Shown here one piece after another: positions 1-4,833 of a DNA stretch of 6,733 nt. Every line of letters starts with the position of its first letter. Within the stretch, counting starts at the first letter, position 1. The stretch lies in the NCBI GenBank assembly GCA_024763435.1, contig JANTFN010000099.1, positions 1 to 6,733 on the forward strand, read 5' to 3'. The notes beneath the pieces were generated by a model. It was not told where the DNA came from, did not search any database, and was given only the letters and a program-made list of their open reading frames with translations. Made by a program: the position numbers and the translations under genes. This stretch comes from Thermodesulfobacteriota bacterium (GTDB lineage Bacteria; Desulfobacterota; S145-22).

Positions 1-2
1 TT

Positions 3-65
3 GGCCCTTTGAGCTTCCCCCGCATTGACCCCCGGGAAAAAACATGGCATAAGCACGGTAATTGA
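3..65 (+). CDS. Possible 3' end of an unidentified upstream gene (partial)
   Basis: One forward frame is open from the left edge of the window to a TGA at 63-65. It encodes about 20 residues ending in DPREKTWHKHGN. The other two forward frames close earlier, at 10-12 and 26-28. The codons look like those of the neighbouring genes, and gene spacing in this region is tight, so this could be the tail of a preceding gene. Twenty codons are too few to identify a family or to rule out a chance open frame. The stop overlaps a TTG at 62-64. Confidence 0.25.
   Translation, partial: GPLSFPRIDPREKTWHKHGN
25..53 (+). promoter_or_regulatory. Candidate sigma-70 type promoter before the DUF2059 gene
   Basis: A -35-like TTGACC (25-30) is followed by a 17-base spacer and a -10-like CATAAG (48-53). 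A TG at 45-46 sits where an extended -10 element would be. Transcription would start near position 60, giving a leader of about 29 bases before the GTG at 89. Spacing is ideal, but each hexamer deviates from consensus. This is a motif reading only. Confidence 0.45.
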
Positions 66-77
66 AAAGAAACACTT

Positions 78-81
78 GGAG
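78..81 (+). promoter_or_regulatory. Shine-Dalgarno that decides the DUF2059 start
   Basis: GGAG at 78-81 lies seven bases before the GTG at 89. The upstream TTG at 62 in the same frame has no comparable site and would fall almost at the predicted transcript start. This favours GTG 89 as the start codon. Confidence 0.65.
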
Positions 82-88
82 CAAGCCT

Positions 89-622
89 GTGAATAAAAAA
101 TATGGCGCTGTCCTGCTAACCGTGGTTATCCTTTTACTGGTTCCGGCGCAGTTACTGGCCGGGGAGGCCATTTCCAGTGAAAAAAAGGCGGCCATTCTCG
201 AGCTTATGTCTCTGACAAGAACGCGAGACCTCGGACTTGAAATGAAAAAGCGGGTCATCGGCGCCCTGAGGGATTCCTTTCCCAATGTGCCCGCGTCTTA
301 CTGGAATACACTAAAAAACCGAATCGACGAAAAAACGCTCCTCAGCACCTTTATTCCCATTTATGACCGCCATCTCTCACTGAAGGACCTCCGGGGCCTG
401 ATCGCTTTTTACAAAACACCGGCGGGCCGTCACTATCTTTCCGCCAAGGAAACCTTGGTCCTGGAATCGGTTCAGGAAGGGAAAAAATGGGCCATGGGGT
501 GGATTCTCCAGGTTTTCAGGGAACTGAAGGCCAAGGGCTACAAACCCGCAAAAGGACCCCATACGCGGGCCGTCCCTCCGGTCAAACATCCCCCCGCTGT
601 TGACTCGAAGCCTCATTCGTGA
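89..622 (+). CDS. Secreted DUF2059 domain protein
   Basis: This is a 177-residue protein of unknown function that is probably exported to the periplasm. From the GTG at 89 it begins MNKKYGAVLLTVVILLL, a typical signal peptide with basic residues and a hydrophobic stretch at about residues 6-24. Likely signal peptidase I cleavage is after A24 (LLA) or A27 (GEA). There is no lipobox cysteine. The mature part is helical and contains the DUF2059 signature at about residues 88-131, a Y-x-x-x-L-S-x-x-x-L-x-x-L-I-x-F-Y-x-T-P-x-G-R pattern (IPIYDRHLSLKDLRGLIAFY, then KTPAGRHYL). The last 25 or so residues are rich in Pro, His and Lys and look disordered. An in-frame TTG at 62 would add nine residues before the signal peptide, which is less likely because GTG 89 has a good Shine-Dalgarno. 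DUF2059 proteins are common in Proteobacteria, with no biochemical role I can state. The gene lies just before dprA, probably on the same transcript. Confidence 0.8.
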   Translation: MNKKYGAVLLTVVILLLVPAQLLAGEAISSEKKAAILELMSLTRTRDLGLEMKKRVIGALRDSFPNVPASYWNTLKNRIDEKTLLSTFIPIYDRHLSLKDLRGLIAFYKTPAGRHYLSAKETLVLESVQEGKKWAMGWILQVFRELKAKGYKPAKGPHTRAVPPVKHPPAVDSKPHS

Positions 623-638
623 TTATGTCTCCCGCATT

Positions 639-1757
639 ATGGATGCTACGATCTGGAAAAAGACGCTGCTTGTTTTAAACAGCCTGGACGGAATTCCGTT
701 ATCTGCGATGACGGCGTTACGCGCCATGGTAGAAAAAAATGGCGTCACCGCCCTGAAAAACCCGGGGAAAATAGGCTCTCAAGCCGGCATTAAACCCGCC
801 CTGGCGCGAAAAATTACCGCCCTGGCCTGGGAAAAGGCCGCGGAAGAGGAATGGAAGGAAATCCGCGCACACCACCTTGATGTCATCACCCCCGATGATG
901 GGGCCTATCCGGAAAGCCTGCTGACGATTTCTTCTCCCCCTCCCCTGCTCTATGTCAAGGGGTCCCTGATACCTGAAGACAGACAGGCCGTGGCCATTGT
1001 CGGCGCCCGAAAGGCCGATTTTCGCGGAAAAGGCATCGCGAAGGCCCTTGCCTTCAGCCTCGCGAAACAGGGCCTTACCGTTGTCAGCGGATTGGCGCGG
1101 GGGATTGACACACAGGCACACCTGGGCGCCCTGGCCGGCGGCGGGCGCACCATCGCCGTCCTTGGCTCAGGTTTTTCGCGGTTTTATCCCCCGGAGAACA
1201 GGCAAATCGGGGAAAAAATCGCCGGACAGGGGGCCATTATCTCTGAATTTTCCTGCCGTCGGGCACCCGATCCCCGAAACTTTCCCCGCCGCAACCGACT
1301 CATCAGCGGGCTCTCACTCGGCGTGGTGGTCGTGCAGGCAACGCGGAGGAGCGGCTCGATGATTACCGCCCGCATGGCCCTCGAGCAGGGGAGAGAGGTC
1401 TTTGCCGTCCCCGGCCCTCCCGAATCACCTCTGAGCCACGGCTGTCACGCCTTGATTAAACAGGGCGCGAAACTTGTTGAAACCGTTGATGATATCCTCG
1501 AAGAGCTGAACATCGCCCCCATTTCCACAGAACCCCCCGCGCCCGATTCCGAAACGCCGGTCTTGAAGGGGATTTCGAAACGTCTTTACGGGGCGCTGGG
1601 GACGCAACCCATGCACCTTGACACCCTCTGTCAGGCCTGTTCCCTTGAAACCAAGGATGTCCTGCCATCCCTCCTCGACATGGAGCTGTCCGGACTGATT
1701 GTCCGTCTTCCCGGGGAATTTTACGCACGAAAAATGCCAAAACTGGAGAAACACTGA
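639..1757 (+). CDS. dprA: DNA processing protein DprA (Smf)
   Basis: DprA binds single-stranded DNA in the cytoplasm and loads RecA onto it, protecting incoming DNA during natural transformation. It is also widespread in bacteria not known to be competent. From ATG 639 the protein has 372 residues, a usual length. Residues 1-75 form a helical N-terminal region with a helix-hairpin-helix-like stretch. The extended Rossmann core spans about 90-290: DDGAYPESL then LLYVKG, VAIVGAR (118-124), VVSGLARGID (148-157), FPRRNR (215-220), RSGSMITAR (237-245) and EVFAVPG (253-259). A winged-helix C-terminal domain follows at about 310-365. The usual glutamate before the RSGS motif (VVEA) is glutamine here (VVVQA). 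The frame is open back to a TTG at 600, which would overlap the DUF2059 gene by 23 bases. Neither start has a clear Shine-Dalgarno; ATG 639 fits the family N-terminus better. The stop shares one base with the topA start. Confidence 0.95.
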   Translation: MDATIWKKTLLVLNSLDGIPLSAMTALRAMVEKNGVTALKNPGKIGSQAGIKPALARKITALAWEKAAEEEWKEIRAHHLDVITPDDGAYPESLLTISSPPPLLYVKGSLIPEDRQAVAIVGARKADFRGKGIAKALAFSLAKQGLTVVSGLARGIDTQAHLGALAGGGRTIAVLGSGFSRFYPPENRQIGEKIAGQGAIISEFSCRRAPDPRNFPRRNRLISGLSLGVVVVQATRRSGSMITARMALEQGREVFAVPGPPESPLSHGCHALIKQGAKLVETVDDILEELNIAPISTEPPAPDSETPVLKGISKRLYGALGTQPMHLDTLCQACSLETKDVLPSLLDMELSGLIVRLPGEFYARKMPKLEKH

Positions 1758-4036
1758 TGAAAAATGCCCTCGTTGTTGTCGAATCACCGACAAAAGCCAA
1801 AACCCTTGAGCGGTTTCTCGATAAATCATATAAAATATTAGCTACTTACGGGCATCTGCGCGCCCTGCCAAGCAAGAAGGGGTCGGTCGATGTGGAAAAT
1901 GATTTTACCCCGAAATATGAAATCATTCCCCAAAAGCAGAAACACATTGATAAAATACGCAGGGCGCTTTCCAAAGCGGACACGCTCTATCTCGCCAGCG
2001 ATATGGACCGCGAGGGCGAGGCGATTTCCTATCACCTCCTCTCCCTTCTTGACCTTGACAGGGGCAAGAGAACCTCTCCCATCACGGTTCATCGCATTGT
2101 TTTTCATGAAATCACAAAAGAGGCCATCCTCGACGCCGTGAAAAACCCCCGAGCCCTCTCAATTCCCCTGGTCAATGCCCAGCAGGCGCGGGTTATACTG
2201 GACTACCTCTACGGATTCACGCTCAGCCCCCTTCTCTGGAAAAAGGTGAAGACCGGCTTATCGGCCGGGCGGGTTCAATCGGTTGCCCTTCGGCTTATCT
2301 GCGAGAGGGAAAACGAGATTTCAGCCTTCACCGCGAAGGAATACTGGACCATTGAGGCTACGTTTTCCGGCACGAAGGACACAACCCCCTTTAAGGCCCT
2401 GCTTGTCTCCGCAGGGGGAGAAAAACTGAAGAAATTTGATATCAAAACCGGTGATCGGGCAACCGAATTGACGGAGGCGCTTCTAAAAAAGGCCTATGCC
2501 GTCTCTGACATAACGCATAAGGAAAGCCGAAAAACCCCGCCGCCGCCGTTCATTACAAGTACCCTCCAGCAGGAGGCCTCACGCAAACTCAACCTCTCGC
2601 CATCACGGACCATGCGGCTTGCGCAGCAGCTTTATGAGGGAATTGACGTTGGCCAGGGGCCCGAAGGCCTGATTACCTATATGCGAACCGACAGCGTTCA
2701 CCTGTCAAAACTCGCGCTGCATGACGCGAAAAATATTATTGTCGAAAAATTCGGGAAGGACTACGCGCTGAATCGGGCGCGTGTCTATAAAAACAAGGTC
2801 AAAAACGCCCAGGAGGCGCACGAGGCTATACGCCCGACGGACCTTTCCCGAACCCCGGAATCCCTTGTGTCGCGCCTTTCAGCAGATCTTTTGAACCTTT
2901 ACACCCTTATCTGGAACCGTTGTGTCGCATCCCAGATGGCCCAATCGGTCTGGGACACCCAGACAATTATGATTGCCTCGGAGGACGGCATGGACCAATT
3001 CAAGGCAACCGGCAGCGTCCTTCTGTTTCCGGGCTATCTCAAGGTCCTGAACGAAACGCGCCAGGAGACGCTTCTGCCGCCTCTTGAAACAAAAGAGCCC
3101 TTGTCCATGCAGGAGCTGAAGCCCCAACAGCATTTTACGCAACCCCCGCCACGCTATACCGAGGCCTCCCTCATCAAAACCCTCGAGGGCTACGGCATCG
3201 GCCGCCCCTCTACCTACGCGGGAATCCTGAAAACGCTGCGGGACAGGGACTATGTCCGGCTTATCAGGAAGGCCTTCTTCCCCCAGGAAATCGGTATGAT
3301 CGTCAGTAAACTCCTCGTGGAGCACTTCTCTACCTATGTCGATTACAACTTCACCGCGCAGCTTGAGGAAAAACTCGACAAAATCGCCAACGACAAAATG
3401 CAGTGGAAACCCTTCCTGCGCGACTTCTGGAAAGACTTTTCCCCCCTTGTCGCGAAAAAGGAGAAGGATATTTCGCGCAATGATATCCTGACGGAAAAAA
3501 CGGATGAGACCTGTCCGGAATGTGGAAAACCCCTGGTCATTCGGCTTGGAAAATTTGGAAAGTTCATTGCCTGCTCCGGGTTCCCCGACTGCCATTACCG
3601 GCGCGCCCTGGAAGAAAAAACGGCGGAAGCCCCCGAGGTAACAGACCAGGTCTGCGAAAAATGTGGAAAACCAATGGTTATCAAATCGGGAAGATTCGGG
3701 AAGTTCCTGGCCTGCTCCGGATTTCCGGAGTGCAAAAACACCAAATCACTTAAACAGCAGGAAGGAACCGGGGTCCCCTGCCCGGAATGCAAAAAAGGAG
3801 AGCTCGTCCCGCGTCGGGGCAGGCGTGGAAAATCCTTTTACAGCTGCAACCGTTACCCGAAATGTAAATTTGCCGTATGGAACAGGCCTATCAATGAATC
3901 CTGCCCGGAATGCCATTCACCGTATTTGATTATCAAAAAAACAAAAGCCGGCATCTTCAAATGCTGCCCGGATAAGGAATGCGGTTACAAGACGCCATTT
4001 GTGGAAGATACCGCCGAAAAGTCCCAAACACCTTGA
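1757..4036 (+). CDS. topA: DNA topoisomerase I (type IA), four zinc ribbons
   Basis: TopA relaxes negatively supercoiled DNA through a transient 5'-phosphotyrosyl break in one strand, balancing gyrase. The protein has 759 residues. The Toprim domain (about 3-115) carries E9 in VVESPTKAKT and the metal-binding D82-x-D84-x-E86 in ASDMDREGEAI. The core cleavage-strand passage domain (about 130-570) includes SAGRVQSVALRL and the active-site Tyr308 in GLITYMRTDS, with Arg310 matching E. coli Arg321. EGYGIGRPSTYA (477-488) is another family hallmark. The C-terminus has four Cys4 zinc ribbons: C586/C589/C606/C612, C633/C636/C653/C659, C675/C678/C697/C703 and C716/C719/C736 or C737/C742. All expected catalytic residues are present, so the enzyme should be active. 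The start ATG overlaps the dprA stop (TGATG) and has GGAG at 1745-1748, eight bases upstream, so it is translated both by coupling and from its own site. The stop codon lies inside a candidate promoter for rpmH. Confidence 0.98.
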   Translation: MKNALVVVESPTKAKTLERFLDKSYKILATYGHLRALPSKKGSVDVENDFTPKYEIIPQKQKHIDKIRRALSKADTLYLASDMDREGEAISYHLLSLLDLDRGKRTSPITVHRIVFHEITKEAILDAVKNPRALSIPLVNAQQARVILDYLYGFTLSPLLWKKVKTGLSAGRVQSVALRLICERENEISAFTAKEYWTIEATFSGTKDTTPFKALLVSAGGEKLKKFDIKTGDRATELTEALLKKAYAVSDITHKESRKTPPPPFITSTLQQEASRKLNLSPSRTMRLAQQLYEGIDVGQGPEGLITYMRTDSVHLSKLALHDAKNIIVEKFGKDYALNRARVYKNKVKNAQEAHEAIRPTDLSRTPESLVSRLSADLLNLYTLIWNRCVASQMAQSVWDTQTIMIASEDGMDQFKATGSVLLFPGYLKVLNETRQETLLPPLETKEPLSMQELKPQQHFTQPPPRYTEASLIKTLEGYGIGRPSTYAGILKTLRDRDYVRLIRKAFFPQEIGMIVSKLLVEHFSTYVDYNFTAQLEEKLDKIANDKMQWKPFLRDFWKDFSPLVAKKEKDISRNDILTEKTDETCPECGKPLVIRLGKFGKFIACSGFPDCHYRRALEEKTAEAPEVTDQVCEKCGKPMVIKSGRFGKFLACSGFPECKNTKSLKQQEGTGVPCPECKKGELVPRRGRRGKSFYSCNRYPKCKFAVWNRPINESCPECHSPYLIIKKTKAGIFKCCPDKECGYKTPFVEDTAEKSQTP
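3512..3982 (+). repeat. Four Cys4 zinc-ribbon repeats in the end of topA
   Basis: The region encodes four tandem C-x2-C...C-x5-C units (the last C-x5-C or C-x4-C), at 3512-3592, 3653-3733, 3779-3865 and 3902-3982. Units 1 and 2 are close copies: 19 of 27 residues are identical by eye, sharing CGKP, GKF and ACSGFP. Units 3 and 4 have diverged; unit 4 has adjacent cysteines (C736, C737). In bacterial topoisomerase I such ribbons bind single-stranded DNA and can contact RNA polymerase. The E. coli enzyme also has zinc motifs, but their number varies between lineages. Confidence 0.85.
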
Positions 4037-4061
4037 CAGGCCCACGAAGATATGTTTTACT
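4033..4061 (+). promoter_or_regulatory. Candidate promoter for rpmH, overlapping the topA stop
   Basis: A perfect -35 TTGACA at 4033-4038 contains the topA stop TGA (4034-4036). After a 17-base spacer comes TTTACT (4056-4061), preceded by a TG at 4053-4054 in the extended -10 position. Transcription would begin near 4068, leaving a leader of about 20 bases with the strong ribosome site of rpmH. The -10 lacks the important A at its second position, so strength is uncertain. A TTTTAC register with a 16-base spacer is an alternative. No terminator-like hairpin lies between topA and rpmH. Confidence 0.55.
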
Positions 4062-4072
4062 GCCCAGTCTAA

Positions 4073-4079
4073 AAGGAGG
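4073..4079 (+). promoter_or_regulatory. Strong Shine-Dalgarno of rpmH
   Basis: AAGGAGG lies eight bases before the ATG at 4088. It is the best match to the 16S rRNA tail in the window. rnpA and yidD, directly downstream, have no good site of their own, so ribosomes entering here may also feed those genes. Confidence 0.8.
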
Positions 4080-4087
4080 CTATTTAG

Positions 4088-4222
4088 ATGAAACGCACAT
4101 TTCAACCGAGTAATACCAAGAGGAAACGGACACACGGATTCCTGGTAAGGATGAGAACCCGATCCGGCAAGGCTGTTATCAACAGGAGACGCGCGAAGGG
4201 AAGACACCGATTAGCCGTCTGA
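4088..4222 (+). CDS. rpmH: 50S ribosomal protein L34
   Basis: L34 is a small, very basic protein of the large ribosomal subunit that packs into 23S rRNA. The 44-residue product begins MKRTFQPSNTKRKRTHGF and continues with RMRTRSGKAVINRRRAKGR, then RLAV at the end. This matches the family along its whole length, and 44 residues is the usual size (E. coli L34 is 46). The start is secured by AAGGAGG eight bases upstream. It is the first gene of the rpmH-rnpA-yidD-yidC-jag cluster, and one base separates its stop from the rnpA ATG. In many bacteria the gene upstream is dnaA, often divergent; here it is topA on the same strand. Confidence 0.97.
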   Translation: MKRTFQPSNTKRKRTHGFLVRMRTRSGKAVINRRRAKGRHRLAV

Positions 4223-4223
4223 T

Positions 4224-4607
4224 ATGATACAGGAAGAAAAATTTACAAAGAAAGAGCGCATTGTTAAACGCGCTGATTATTTAAAACGGAATCCAGAAGA
4301 CCGGGTTGTTCACGCGGCAGGGTACCGGTTTGTCTTCAAACCATCCAATCTGCCCTGCAGCCGACTCGGGATTGTTGTAACGAGAAAAGCTGGAAATGCC
4401 GTTTACAGAAACAGGGTTAAGCGTGTCTTGCGGGAGGTTTTCAGAAAAAACAAGGGCCGCATCAACCCGCCGATGGATCTTGTCGTGATACGCAGACACC
4501 CCGCCGCTTTCCCAACCTTTGAAAACACACAAAGGCAGTTTGAGATTGCCCTCGCCAGGGCCATGGGACAAGATCGCCGGGAGAAAAAAATCGGGCTCGC
4601 ACGATGA
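4224..4607 (+). CDS. rnpA: Ribonuclease P protein component
   Basis: RnpA is the protein subunit of RNase P. With the catalytic RNA (not encoded in this window) it removes the 5' leader of precursor tRNAs. The product has 127 residues and is highly basic. It shows the expected order: KERIVKRADYLK near the N-terminus (the loop that meets the tRNA leader), SRLGIVVTRKAGNAV, then the RNR signature RNRVKRVLRE (62-71), and the strand DLVVIRR (85-91). The usual Val of the RK-V-GNAV motif is Ala56 here. The C-terminal tail is lysine and arginine rich. The ATG follows the rpmH stop by one base and has no Shine-Dalgarno, pointing to translational coupling with rpmH. Its stop overlaps the yidD start in ATGA. 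Confidence 0.95.
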   Translation: MIQEEKFTKKERIVKRADYLKRNPEDRVVHAAGYRFVFKPSNLPCSRLGIVVTRKAGNAVYRNRVKRVLREVFRKNKGRINPPMDLVVIRRHPAAFPTFENTQRQFEIALARAMGQDRREKKIGLAR

Positions 4608-4813
4608 AAAAAATCGCCATTTGGGCATTATCCTTCTATCACTATTGTATCTCCCCCTTTCTACGCCCCTCCTGCCGTTACTATCCAACCTGCTCACAGT
4701 ATGCCTGTGAGGCCATTGAGCGGTATGGACTCCTCAAAGGGGGAACCCTTGCCCTGCGAAGACTGCTCCGTTGCCATCCCTTACACCCAGGCGGGTATGA
4801 CCCCGTTCCATAA
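4604..4813 (+). CDS. yidD: Membrane protein insertion efficiency factor YidD
   Basis: YidD is a small protein at the inner face of the cytoplasmic membrane that helps YidC-dependent insertion of membrane proteins. The 69-residue product contains the complete family signature: CRYYPTCSQYACEAIERYG (24-42) and LRCHPLHPGGYDPVP (55-69), with cysteines at 15, 24, 30, 35 and 57. The N-terminal IAIWALSFYHYCISPFL is a hydrophobic, amphipathic membrane-binding helix. The protein ends right at DPVP with no tail, a short version of the family (E. coli YidD is about 85 residues). The ATG overlaps the rnpA stop by four bases, and only a distant purine stretch precedes it, so coupled translation is likely. 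The next gene, yidC, encodes its functional partner. Confidence 0.96.
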   Translation: MKKIAIWALSFYHYCISPFLRPSCRYYPTCSQYACEAIERYGLLKGGTLALRRLLRCHPLHPGGYDPVP

Positions 4814-4822
4814 ATTCAAAAT

Positions 4823-4827
4823 GAGGT
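4823..4827 (+). promoter_or_regulatory. Shine-Dalgarno supporting the GTG start of yidC
   Basis: GAGGT lies six bases before the GTG at 4834. The nearest ATG (4821) is out of frame, and the next in-frame Met is residue 77, beyond the first membrane segment. GTG is therefore the only start that keeps the protein whole. Confidence 0.75.
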
Positions 4828-4833
4828 ACACAC

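Noticed and set aside
997..1362. Second forward frame inside dprA (121 codons)
   Set aside because: It is an out-of-frame shadow rich in Pro, Arg and Ser, while the dprA frame carries all the motifs.
2879..3595. Long minus-strand open frame (238 codons) opposite topA
   Set aside because: It lies wholly inside topA, which has every family motif. The translation shows no recognisable domain and looks like a codon-bias shadow of a GC-rich gene.
4037..4087. Possible terminator or riboswitch between topA and rpmH
   Set aside because: The 51 bases contain no convincing stem followed by a T-run and are too short for a known riboswitch. A promoter and ribosome site explain them.
4176..4184. TTATCAACA, one mismatch from a DnaA box
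   Set aside because: It is a single site inside the rpmH coding sequence, set by the conserved residues A-V-I-N-R. No other boxes or AT-rich unwinding region lie near, so it gives no support for an origin.
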